DNA from: Geodermatophilus tzadiensis
GTDB lineage: Bacteria; Actinomycetota; Actinomycetes; Mycobacteriales; Geodermatophilaceae
NCBI RefSeq assembly: GCF_003002915.1
Contig: NZ_PVTG01000020.1
Coordinates: forward strand, 49,545 to 113,544
Direction: 5' to 3'
Length of the DNA stretch: 64,000 bases
Part shown: piece after piece, positions 51,575-59,772 of the stretch
How the letters are laid out: every line of letters begins with the position of its first letter
Numbering within the stretch: the stretch's first letter is position 1
Program-made: the position numbers and the translations under genes
Notes under the pieces: generated by a model
The model's database searches: none
Told to the model about the DNA's origin: nothing
Seen by the model: the letters and a program-made list of their open reading frames with translations, nothing else

Positions 51575-52342
51575 GTGCCGGAGGTGCTGCAGGCGGGGCT
51601 GTGGGGGTTGCTGGGCGGGGCCGCCCTCGTGCTGGGGGCGCTGGTCGCCTGGTTCGTGCGCGTGCCCCGCACGGTCATCGCCTCGGTCATGGCCTTCGGC
51701 TCGGGCGTGCTCATCTCCGCCGTCGCGTTCGACCTGGTGGCCGAGGCGGCCGACACCGGCGGGCTCGGGCCGACGGCGGTCGGCTTCCTCGGCGGCGCGG
51801 CGGCCTACCTGGCGGCCAACGCGCTGCTGGCGCGACGCGGCGCCCGGCACCGCAAGCGCTCGGGCGGCGAGGGTCCCGAGCAGCAGCCCTCCGAGGACGA
51901 GCAGTCCGGCAGCGGCGCGGCCATCGCGGTCGGGGCGCTGCTCGACGGCGTCCCCGAGTCGGTGGTGCTCGGCCTGGGCCTGCTCGGCGGCGGGTCGGTC
52001 AGCGCCCCGGTGCTGGCCGCCGTCGTCATCTCCAACGTCCCCGAGGGCCTGTCCAGCGCCGCGGGCATGAAGGCCAACGGCCGCTCGGCGCGCTACGTCT
52101 TCGGCGTCTGGGGCGGCATCGCGGTGGCCAGCGGACTGTCGGCCCTGGTCGGCTACGCCCTGCTGGGGAGCGCGCCGCCCGAGGCGGTCGCCGTCATCAC
52201 CGCCGTCGCGGCCGGCGCCATCCTCACCATGGTGGCCGACACCATGATCCCGGAGGCGTTCGAGCGCACCCGCACCTGGACGGGCCTGATCACCACCGTC
52301 GGGTTCCTGGCCGCGTTCGCGATCGAGCGGCTCGGCGCGTGA
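51575..52342 (+). CDS. ZIP-family metal transporter
   Basis: A 255-residue membrane protein with about eight helices. It has the long cytoplasmic loop after helix 3 (RRGARHRKRSGGEGP, acidic afterwards) and the paired ZIP motifs LLDGVPESVVLGLGL and ISNVPEGLSSAAGM. The usual HN-PEG histidine in the first motif is Asp, so metal preference is uncertain. It probably imports zinc or another divalent cation. GTG 51575 gives the first helix start. Its stop overlaps the next start by four bases (GTGA), so the hydrolase is translationally coupled. Confidence 0.85.
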   Translation: MPEVLQAGLWGLLGGAALVLGALVAWFVRVPRTVIASVMAFGSGVLISAVAFDLVAEAADTGGLGPTAVGFLGGAAAYLAANALLARRGARHRKRSGGEGPEQQPSEDEQSGSGAAIAVGALLDGVPESVVLGLGLLGGGSVSAPVLAAVVISNVPEGLSSAAGMKANGRSARYVFGVWGGIAVASGLSALVGYALLGSAPPEAVAVITAVAAGAILTMVADTMIPEAFERTRTWTGLITTVGFLAAFAIERLGA

Positions 52343-53283
52343 GCGGGCAGGGTGGGTCCGTGACCGAGGTGCGCGACCCCGTCCAGATCGGCGTCCCGGT
52401 CGACGGCGGCGAGCTGTCGGCCCTGCACTGGGCGGCCGACGCCCCCGGCTCCCCCATCGCCGTGCTCGTCCACGGCATCACCGCGAACGCGATGGCCTGG
52501 GCCCGTGTCGCGGCCGCGCTGGCCGGCGAGTTCGAGGTGGTCGCCCCCGACCTGCGCGGGCGCGCCGGCTCGGCGGGCCTGCCCGGTCCCTACGGCCTCG
52601 AGCGGCACGCGGCCGACGTCGCCGCCGTGCTCGACCGCTTCGGTGCCGACGGCGACACCGGCGCCGACGCCACCGTGCTGGTGGGCCACTCCATGGGCGC
52701 CTTCGTGGCCGCGCTGGCCGCGGCCGGGCCCGCGCGCGACGCCGTCCACGGGCTCGTGCTCATCGACGGCGGCCCGGCCTACCCCCAGCCGCCCGGCGCC
52801 GACGTCGACGCGGTGCTCGCCGCCGTCCTCGGCCCGTCGCTGGACCGGCTGTCGACGACGTTCCCCGACCTGGCCGCCGTCCGGGCGTTCTGGGCGCGGC
52901 ACCCCGCGGTGGGGCCGTGGGTCGACGTCCCCTCCGTGGCCGCCTACCTGGCCCGTGACCTCGCGCCCGGCGGGCCGCCGCTGCGCAGTGCGTGCGTGCT
53001 CGAGGCGGTCCGGGTCGACGGCGGCGACGTGCTGCTCAACGAGCGGGTGCTGGAGGCCACCACCGACCTGCCGGTGCCGACGACGCTGCTGTGGGCCCGC
53101 CGCGGCCTGCTCGACCAGGTCCCGGGGCTCTACGACGAGGTGCGCCTGGCCGGCCTGGGCCTGGAGCGGTCGGGGATCACCGCGCGCGAGGTGCCCGACA
53201 CCAACCACTACTCGGTGCTGTGGGCCGACCAGGGCATCGCCGCCGTCGCCGAGGCGGTGCGCGCGGCCGCCTCCCGCGGCTAG
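52339..53283 (+). CDS. Alpha/beta-fold hydrolase
   Basis: A 314-residue serine hydrolase. The oxyanion loop is VLVHGITANAMAW, the nucleophile elbow VGHSMGAFVA, and the closing His is in VPDTNHYSVLW; the acid is probably in LVLIDGGPAY-side strands or the LWARRGL loop. It has the Ala-rich extended cap at about 140-220. The family hydrolyses esters, lactones or epoxides. GTG 52339 couples it to the ZIP gene; GTG 52360 is an alternative. It converges with the phosphatase gene and shares the four bases CTAG at the two stops. Confidence 0.85.
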   Translation: MSGQGGSVTEVRDPVQIGVPVDGGELSALHWAADAPGSPIAVLVHGITANAMAWARVAAALAGEFEVVAPDLRGRAGSAGLPGPYGLERHAADVAAVLDRFGADGDTGADATVLVGHSMGAFVAALAAAGPARDAVHGLVLIDGGPAYPQPPGADVDAVLAAVLGPSLDRLSTTFPDLAAVRAFWARHPAVGPWVDVPSVAAYLARDLAPGGPPLRSACVLEAVRVDGGDVLLNERVLEATTDLPVPTTLLWARRGLLDQVPGLYDEVRLAGLGLERSGITAREVPDTNHYSVLWADQGIAAVAEAVRAAASRG

Positions 53284-55040
53284 GGAGCCGGCGGCAGCAC
53301 CTCGGGCCCGGCCTCCCCGGGCCGCTCGCCGTGGACCGGGTGGGCGCGGACGGCGAGCACCGCGACGTCGTCCTCGACGCCCTCGCCGAGCATCTGCTCG
53401 AGCAGGTCGTCGCACAGCTGCTGCAGCGGCCGGTCCGCGGCCCCCGCCAGCAGCCCGCGCACCTGCGCCCGCCCGTCGTCGAGGGGGACGCCACGCCGCT
53501 CGAAGAGCCCGTCGGTGAACAGCAGCAGCGTGGCGCCCTCCGGGACGGCGACCCGACCGTCGGCGCGCGGTCCGCGCCAGCCGATGCCCAGCGGCGGCCC
53601 CACCGGCGCGGAGAGGTCGCGCACCGTCCCGTCGGGCAGCACGAGCACCGGGTCGGGGTGGCCGGCCGACGACCAGCGCAGCCGGCGCAGGCCGGCGGCC
53701 CGGTCGGCCGCGTCCTGCTCGACCCGGCAGACGAGCGCGGTGGCCATCGCGGGCACGGCCAGGCCGACGAGGGCGTGGTCGACCCGGCGCAGCACGCCGG
53801 CGGGCTCCTCGAGCCGGTCGAAGGCGATGCCGCGCACCAGCGTCTTGACCTGGCCCATCGCCGCGGCGGCCTCGACGTCGTGGCCCATCACGTCCCCGAT
53901 GACCAGCACGGTGTCGCCGTCGGGCTGGAGGAAGGCGTCGTACCAGTCGCCGCCGATGGAGATCCCGCGGGTGGCCGGCCGGTAGCGGACGGCGAGCTCG
54001 AGGTGGTCGGGCTGCACCGGCGGCGAGAGCAGGCTGCGCTGCATCCGCTCGGCCACCTGCGCGGCGGCGCTGGCCAGGCGGGCGTTGTCCAGCGCCAGCG
54101 CCGCCCGGCGGGAGGCGATCTCGGCGGTGCGCAGCTCGTCGTCGGTGTGCGGGCCGCGGCCGGGGCCGTTGACGAGCGTGAAGGCGCCGAAGAGCTCCCC
54201 GCGGGCGAGCAGCGGGAAGGTGGCCACCGCCGAGGGCCGCAGCGGCGCGAGGGCGGCCCGGCTCTCCTCGTCGGCGGTCATGGCGAGCACGTCGGCGTCG
54301 GTGAGGTGCGGGATGACCACCGGGCGGCCGCTGGCCAGCGCCGTCGGCACCGGCGCGTTCGCCCGGTTGGTGCGCACCCGCAGGTCGGCGTAGCGGTGCA
54401 TCGCCGCGACCATCGCCGGGTCGCGGTGCGCCCGGCCGACGTCGCGCCGGCTGCCGTCGGGGTCGACCACGCTGACCAGGCACCAGTCGGCCAGCAGGGG
54501 GACGACCAGCCCGGCCAGGCGGGCGACGGCCTCGTCGACGTCGGTGGTGGCGGTCATCGCCTGGCTGATGTCGCCGAGCAGCACCAGGTGCCGGGCCGCC
54601 GTCTCGGCCCGGGCCGCGGCCTCGGCGGCGTGCGCGGCGGCCTCCTCCCGGGCCACGACGGCGGCGGCGCGCTCCTCCTCGACCCGGCGCCGCAGCGTGA
54701 CGTCGTCGTAGGTGACGACCAGGCCGGCCGGGGTGAGGAAGGCGTCGGCCCGGAACCACCTGCCCAGCGGGGCGAACCAGGCCTCGGTCGACCCGGACGC
54801 CCCGGTGGCGCGGACCCGGCGGTACAGCTGGTCGAACGGGCCGTCGACGGCCTCCGGGAACTCCTCCCACACGACCCGGCCGGTGAGGTCCGGGGCGGTG
54901 CGCTCCAGCACGGCCGCGCCGGCGGGGTTGATGTAGCGGAAGCGCCAGTCCTCGTCCAGCACGAACAGGGGCCGGTCCATGCCCTCCACGGCCTGCGCGA
55001 GGAGCTCGTGGGGCGGCGGGGTGGCGCCGTCCGGGGTCAT
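53280..55040 (-). CDS. PAS-GAF-PP2C (SpoIIE-type) phosphatase
   Basis: A 586-residue soluble protein. A PAS domain covers about 15-135 (FVLDEDWRFRYINPAGAAV), followed by a coiled Ala/Glu helix (AHAAEAAARAETAARHL), a GAF domain at about 165-325 and the PP2C phosphatase at about 350-575 (SIGGDWYDAFLQ, VIGDVMGHDVEAAAAMG, LLLFTDGLFERRG, GVEDDVAVLAVR). It should act on a phosphorylated STAS protein. ATG 55040. It is divergent from the RsbW-like kinase at 55214, an arrangement that suggests a shared partner-switch circuit. No STAS gene is adjacent. Confidence 0.88.
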   Translation of the reverse strand: MTPDGATPPPHELLAQAVEGMDRPLFVLDEDWRFRYINPAGAAVLERTAPDLTGRVVWEEFPEAVDGPFDQLYRRVRATGASGSTEAWFAPLGRWFRADAFLTPAGLVVTYDDVTLRRRVEEERAAAVVAREEAAAHAAEAAARAETAARHLVLLGDISQAMTATTDVDEAVARLAGLVVPLLADWCLVSVVDPDGSRRDVGRAHRDPAMVAAMHRYADLRVRTNRANAPVPTALASGRPVVIPHLTDADVLAMTADEESRAALAPLRPSAVATFPLLARGELFGAFTLVNGPGRGPHTDDELRTAEIASRRAALALDNARLASAAAQVAERMQRSLLSPPVQPDHLELAVRYRPATRGISIGGDWYDAFLQPDGDTVLVIGDVMGHDVEAAAAMGQVKTLVRGIAFDRLEEPAGVLRRVDHALVGLAVPAMATALVCRVEQDAADRAAGLRRLRWSSAGHPDPVLVLPDGTVRDLSAPVGPPLGIGWRGPRADGRVAVPEGATLLLFTDGLFERRGVPLDDGRAQVRGLLAGAADRPLQQLCDDLLEQMLGEGVEDDVAVLAVRAHPVHGERPGEAGPEVLPPAP

Positions 55041-55213
55041 GGGGCCCCATGCTGCCGCACCGCCGGCGGGCCCCGGTGCGGCGGCACGTCCCCGGCACCC
55101 CAGCGAGTGATCCGGTCCGGTTCCGTCCGGATTCCCGGATCGCACGGTTGGGCTCCGGGCCGACTGGGCACCCCGACGTCGTCCGAGCAACGGGACGGCG
55201 ACGGAGAGAGGAC

Positions 55214-55669
55214 ATGGGTCGACTGACGTGGCCGCTGCGGCCGCTGCCCGACGGCCGCGGTGAGCTGTGGCGCTGGGACCTCGGCGGGATCGCCGAGCTG
55301 CCCGCCGCCCGCGCCGGACTGCGGGACCACCTCGGCTCGATCGGCTTCCCCCAGGGCGAGGACCCGGCGACCGACCGGCTGGTCCTGGCCTTCGACGAGC
55401 TGGCGTCCAACGCGCTGCGGCACGGGCTGTGCCCGGTCGTGGCCACCGTGGTCGCCGGGACCGGCGGCTGGCTGCTCGACGTCAGCGACCGTGACGCCGA
55501 GACCATGCCCGCGCCGGCCGTCGACCGGGACCCCTCCCAGGGCGGCCTCGGGCTCTACCTGGTGGCCCGCCTGTCGGTCGCGCACGGCTGGTACGTCGAC
55601 GACGGGTGCAAGCACGTGTGGGCCTGCCTGCCCTCGGCGATCGAGGAGCACGCGGCGGCGCCCGCCTGA
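55214..55669 (+). CDS. RsbW-like ATP-binding anti-sigma factor
   Basis: A 151-residue GHKL-fold kinase. The N box is LAFDELASNALRHG, the G1 box VSDRDAETMPAP and the G2 box SQGGLGLYLVARLS. The sequence KHVWACLP closes the fold as in serine kinases of partner switches. RsbW-type proteins bind a sigma factor and phosphorylate a STAS antagonist. ATG 55214 has GGAGAGAGG upstream. The sigma factor and antagonist are not in the window; the STAS remnant at 14024 is far away. Confidence 0.82.
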   Translation: MGRLTWPLRPLPDGRGELWRWDLGGIAELPAARAGLRDHLGSIGFPQGEDPATDRLVLAFDELASNALRHGLCPVVATVVAGTGGWLLDVSDRDAETMPAPAVDRDPSQGGLGLYLVARLSVAHGWYVDDGCKHVWACLPSAIEEHAAAPA

Positions 55670-55687
55670 CAGCCGGCCCCGGACGGG

Positions 55688-55774
55688 CAGCAGCCGCCCC
55701 GGCCGGTGGCACGGGGCGGCTGCTGGTGGGTGCGCCCGGGGCGGCGGGGACCAGGGTCCCTGCGCCGCCCCGGG
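55688..55774. terminator. Two adjacent terminators between convergent genes
   Basis: CAGCAGCCGCCCC (55688-55700) pairs with GGGGCGGCTGCTG (55713-55725); then CCCGGGGCGGCG (55735-55746) pairs with CGCCGCCCCGGG (55763-55774). The first suits the plus-strand kinase gene, the second the minus-strand chemotaxis operon, which ends at 55783. Confidence 0.75.
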
Positions 55775-55782
55775 GTCCTTCC

Positions 55783-56274
55783 TCAGGGCGCGACGAGGGA
55801 GAGGCGGCCCTTGCCGTAGCCGGGGACCTCGACGTTGAGGTCGAGCCGGTTGAACGCGGCGAGCATGCCGGCCACGTCGCCGGGCAGGTCGTCGCCGGGC
55901 GCGTAGGAGGCGTGCAGCTTCGAGTGCGGGGCGCCGGGCACGTTGAACAGCGCCGACAGCACGTTGACGACCTCGTGCAGCGCCTCGGTCAGCATCGCCG
56001 TCAGCTCGCCGTCCTCCTCGACGGCGTCCTGGACGCCACCGGGGGGCAGCAGGGCCAGCGCGCCGCCGGTCCAGGCCGCCAGCGGCAGGTCCATCACGCA
56101 CAGCGCGTTGACGGCCATGGTGGGGCTGACGTAGACGGCGACCGAGACCGGGGCCTTCGGGGTCGGCGTCACCGGGCTGCCCGGCGTGACGGCGACCGGC
56201 TTGCCCACGAGGCCCGACAGCATGTCCTTGACGGCCTTGGCGTCGGGCAGGACCACGGTGAGCGGCGCGGTCAC
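55783..56274 (-). CDS. CheC/CheX-like protein, last gene of chemotaxis operon
   Basis: A 163-residue protein with no close family I can name. Its central helix TEALHEVVNVLSALFN has the E-x2-N pattern of CheC/CheX phosphatases, and VYVSPTMAVNALCVMDLPLAAWTGGALALLPPGG precedes it as the strand-rich half. A second E-x2-N is not obvious. GTG 56274 overlaps the CheY stop by four bases, so it is translated with the chemotaxis operon. A CheY-P phosphatase or scaffold is a reasonable inference. Confidence 0.6.
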   Translation of the reverse strand: MTAPLTVVLPDAKAVKDMLSGLVGKPVAVTPGSPVTPTPKAPVSVAVYVSPTMAVNALCVMDLPLAAWTGGALALLPPGGVQDAVEEDGELTAMLTEALHEVVNVLSALFNVPGAPHSKLHASYAPGDDLPGDVAGMLAAFNRLDLNVEVPGYGKGRLSLVAP

Positions 56275-56633
56275 GCCAGCACCCCCTCGAGGTGCTCGGT
56301 GAAGGTGTCGGCGGTGAACGGCTTGGCGATGAGGAACAGCGCGCCGGCGTCGGCGGCCTTCTCCCGCATCTCGGCCGAGCCCTCCGAGGTGACGAACCCG
56401 AACGGGACGGTCGACCCCGAGCCCCGCAGCGCCTGCAGGCACTCCAGGCCGGTCATGTTCGGCATGTTCCAGTCGGACAGGACCAGGTCCGGTCCCTCGG
56501 AGCGCACCTTCTCGTAGGCGTCGCGGCCGTCCTCGGCCTCGACGATGTCGTGGTCGTCGTAGCCGGCCTGCCGCAGGGTGCGGATGACGATCTGCCGCAT
56601 CACGCGGCTGTCGTCGGCGACCAGGATCTTCAC
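56271..56633 (-). CDS. cheY: CheY-type receiver protein 1
   Basis: A 120-residue single-domain response regulator. The acidic pocket is LVADDSRVMRQI, phosphoacceptor Asp in DLVLSDWNMPNMTG, Thr in FGFVTSEGS and Lys in LIAKPFTADTF. SDWNMP is characteristic of CheY. It overlaps the next gene upstream and the one downstream by four bases each. GTG 56633. Two CheY paralogues in one operon suggest one for output and one as a phosphate sink. Confidence 0.9.
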   Translation of the reverse strand: MKILVADDSRVMRQIVIRTLRQAGYDDHDIVEAEDGRDAYEKVRSEGPDLVLSDWNMPNMTGLECLQALRGSGSTVPFGFVTSEGSAEMREKAADAGALFLIAKPFTADTFTEHLEGVLA

Positions 56634-57150
56634 AGGGGCACCTCGTTCTCTCGCTCGGCGAGCACGGACTGCACGCGGACGGTGAGGGGGGAGCCGCGCC
56701 ACAGGACGGCGACGCGGACGGAGTCGGCCTCGCGGCCGGACGGCGGGGTGGTGCCGACCTCGGGCAGGCCGAGGACCGACGGGCCGGGGAGGACGGCCTT
56801 GACGTTCCCGCCGACGACGTTGGCGAGCTCACCGAGGGCGTCGTCGACGTCCTCCTGCTCGACCTCCTGGGGCGCGTGCTCGCCGAGCAGCGCCCGGGTG
56901 AGGTCGAGGGCGGTGTCGCGGCCGCAGGTGAGCACGACCGCGCCGGTCCAGGGACCGACGATCTCGACCCAGGAGCTCAGCGTCTCGGCCGGCAGCGGGG
57001 CCGGCAGCGGGACGAGCACCTCGTCCTCGCCGACGAGGGCCAGCCAGGCCTGCTCGGTGATCTCGCAGACCGTGGCCTCGTCGACCAGCTCGGCGGTCGC
57101 CGGCGGCAGGTCGCCGGCCCGGCGGCGCAGGCCCGCGTCGCTGAGGTCGC

Positions 57151-57154
<4 letters not shown>
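56630..57154 (-). CDS. cheX: CheX-like CheY-P phosphatase
   Basis: A 174-residue protein. Its C-terminal half has the CheX signature DDALGELANVVGGNVKAVLP, with the catalytic E-x2-N, preceded by the dimerising strands VEIVGPWTGAVVLTCGR. An N-terminal segment (ATVCEITEQAWLALVGEDEV) matches the first CheX helix. CheX removes phosphate from CheY. GTG 57154 overlaps the upstream CheY stop by four bases. It lies between the two cheY genes. Confidence 0.8.
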
Positions 57155-57536
<382 letters not shown>

Positions 57537-57540
<4 letters not shown>

Positions 57541-58361
57541 GCCCCCTTCAGCGGGCGGTAGACGGAGGTGCGGCCGACGACGACCCGGCTCCAGGAGTCG
57601 TCGACGCCGAGAGTGGTCTCGGCAGCACCGAGGAACAGCCAGCCGTCGGGGCGCATGAGCTCGCGCACCCGGCGGAGGATCGCCTGCTTGGTGGGCAGGT
57701 CGAAGTAGATGAGGACGTTGCGCAGGTACACGACGTCGAACGGGCCCATCCGCGGCAGCGGGGCGGCGAGGTTGCACTCGCGGGCGCCGACCATCCGGCG
57801 CAGGGTGGGCGAGACCTCCCACTCGCTGCCGGCCCGCTGGAAGTGGCGGACCAGCATCGGCGCCGGCAGCCCGCGGTTGACCTCGAGCTGGGTGAACCGG
57901 CCGGCGCGGGTGCGCTCGACCATCTCGCGGGAGAGGTCGGTGGCGGTGATGGAGACCCGCGTCGCGGCGTGGGGCATCGCGTCCTCGAGCAGCATCGCGA
58001 TCGTGTAGGGCTCCTGTCCGCTGGAGCAGGCCGCCGACCAGATCTGCAGCCGCTCGGCCGGGCCGCGGGCCGACTGCAGCGCCGGCAGCACGGTCGAGGT
58101 GAGCGCGGTGAACGGGTCGCCGTCGCGGAACCACGACGTCTCGTTGGTGGTCAGCGCCTCGACGATCTGCCGGGTGTCGTCCGGCCGGGGCCGGGTGCGC
58201 ACCTGGTCGACGAGCTGGTCGACGTCGGTGAGGCCCATCTTGCGGGCCACGGGCAGCAGCCGGGCCTCGACCAGGTACTCCTTGCCGGGGGCGAGCACGA
58301 TGGCGCTCTCCCGGTGCACCAGCTGGCGCACCCAGTCGAACCGGGTGGCGGTGAGCGTCAT
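57537..58361 (-). CDS. cheR: Chemotaxis protein methyltransferase CheR
   Basis: A 274-residue enzyme. The N-terminal all-helical CheR_N domain (about 1-75) contains LAPGKEYLVEARLLPVARK; NETSWFRDGDPF links to the methyltransferase domain, with SAM motif IWSAACSSGQEPYTIAM, DLSREMVERTRAGRF and NVLIYFDLPTK. It methylates glutamates in MCPs. ATG 58361 overlaps the CheB stop by four bases (ATGA). Confidence 0.93.
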
Positions 58362-59476
58362 CGTCGGGCTCCCGTCGCGAGGGTCAGGTGGGCGGGCTGC
58401 GGCGGGGTGCCGGGGGTGGCGCGGGCGAGGTGGCGGGTGATGGCCTCGGCGACGCGGTCGAGCGGCAGCACCTCGTCGGCGAGGCCGGCCGAGGCGACGG
58501 CGCCCGGCATGCCCCAGACGACGGAGGTGGCCTGGTCCTGGACGACGACCGTGCCGCCGGCGTCGCGGACCGCGGAGGCCCCGGCGCGGCCGTCGGCGCC
58601 CATGCCGGTGAGCACGACGGCGAGCACGGCCCCGTCGTAGGCGGCGACCGCGGAGCGGAACAGCGGGTCGACCGCGGGCCGGCAGAAGTTCTCCGGCGGG
58701 CCCTGCGACAGCATCGTGGTGGCGCCGCGGCCGGTGCCGCGGACGGTGAGGTGGAAGTCGCCGGGCGCCAGGTGCACGGTGCCCGGCAGCAGCGGCGCGC
58801 CGTCGGAGGCCTCGACCACCCGCAGGGCGCAGAGCCGGTCCAGGCGCTGGGCGAACTGGCGGGTGAACACCGGCGGCATGTGCTGGGTGAGCAGCACCGG
58901 CACGGGCAGGCTCGCCGGCAGCGTCGGGAGCACCTTGGCCAGCGCCTCGGGGCCGCCGGTCGAGGAGCCGACGACCAGGACGGCGGGCGCCTTGTGCGGC
59001 GCGGTGCGCGGCGCCGGCGGCCGGGCGGCGACGGGGGCGGCGACCGGGCGCGGCAGCCCGGCGACCGGGCGGCCGGTGAGGGCCTTGATCTTCGGGATGA
59101 GCTGCTCGCGCACGCTCTCCATCGACTGCGCCACGCTGCCGACGTTGGCCGGCTTGGTGACGTAGTCGTTGGCGCCGGCCGACAGCGCGTCGAGGGTCGC
59201 CGAGGCGCCGCGCTCGGTGAGCGTGCTGAACATGACGATCGGGACGCGGTTGCGGCCGGCGCGGATCGCGCGGACGGCCTCGATGCCGTTCATCTCCGGC
59301 ATCTCGATGTCCATGGTGACCAGGTCGGGCTTGAGCGCCTCGAGCTTGCCGAGGGCCAGCTTGCCGTTCACCGCGGTCCCGACCACCTGGATGTCCGGGT
59401 CCGCGGACAACACGTCGGTCACGATCTTGCGGACGACGACGGAGTCGTCGACCACCAACACCCGGATCGGGTCCAC
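58358..59476 (-). CDS. cheB: Chemotaxis response regulator/methylesterase CheB
   Basis: A 372-residue protein. The receiver covers about 1-125 (VLVVDDSVVVRKIV, phosphoacceptor in LVTMDIEMPEMNG, KPANVGSV). A Pro/Ala linker leads to the methylesterase at about 175-365: nucleophile in VVGSSTGGPEAL, His in LTQHMPPVFTRQFAQRL, Asp in LTGMGADGRAGA. It demethylates MCPs and opposes CheR. GTG 59476 has AGGAGG four bases upstream. It is first in the downstream chemotaxis sub-operon. Confidence 0.93.
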   Translation of the reverse strand: MDPIRVLVVDDSVVVRKIVTDVLSADPDIQVVGTAVNGKLALGKLEALKPDLVTMDIEMPEMNGIEAVRAIRAGRNRVPIVMFSTLTERGASATLDALSAGANDYVTKPANVGSVAQSMESVREQLIPKIKALTGRPVAGLPRPVAAPVAARPPAPRTAPHKAPAVLVVGSSTGGPEALAKVLPTLPASLPVPVLLTQHMPPVFTRQFAQRLDRLCALRVVEASDGAPLLPGTVHLAPGDFHLTVRGTGRGATTMLSQGPPENFCRPAVDPLFRSAVAAYDGAVLAVVLTGMGADGRAGASAVRDAGGTVVVQDQATSVVWGMPGAVASAGLADEVLPLDRVAEAITRHLARATPGTPPQPAHLTLATGARR

Positions 59477-59617
59477 ACGTCCTCCTGCTGCTGCCGCGCG
59501 CTGCACCCCGGGCGGGGTCGCACCTCGGGTCTCGGCACCGGGCGACGTCGTGTTGAGCGCAATCCGGTCGTCCGCGCCCCGGGGTCGGTCCGGGCGCGGC
59601 GTTGCCTGACAGGGAGG

Positions 59618-59645
59618 TTGTCGGCCGGGAGGCGGGCGGCCTTGA
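59618..59645 (-). promoter_or_regulatory. Candidate WhiG/FliA-type promoter for cheB operon
   Basis: On the minus strand TCAA (complement of 59642-59645) is followed after 16 bases by GCCGACAA (complement of 59618-59625). The WhiG/FliA consensus is TAAA-N15/16-GCCGATAA; the -10 box matches seven of eight. Predicted transcription start is about 135 bases before cheB. Confidence 0.45.
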
Positions 59646-59704
59646 CCCCGGCGGGAGAACCGTTACGGAAGGTCGGGTGACCGGGGCACCGGCGGGCACA
59701 TGTC

Positions 59705-59737
59705 GACCCGCCCGACCCGCACGCCGGGCGGCGGGTC
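59705..59737 (-). terminator. Stem-loop after the unknown chemotaxis-locus gene
   Basis: GACCCGCC (59705-59712) pairs with GGCGGGTC (59730-59737). It lies about 35 bases beyond the minus-strand stop at 59773 and before the candidate cheB promoter, splitting the locus in two transcripts. Confidence 0.45.
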
Positions 59738-59772
59738 CCGCCTCGGCCGGAGCAGGAGGGGCGGACCCGGCC

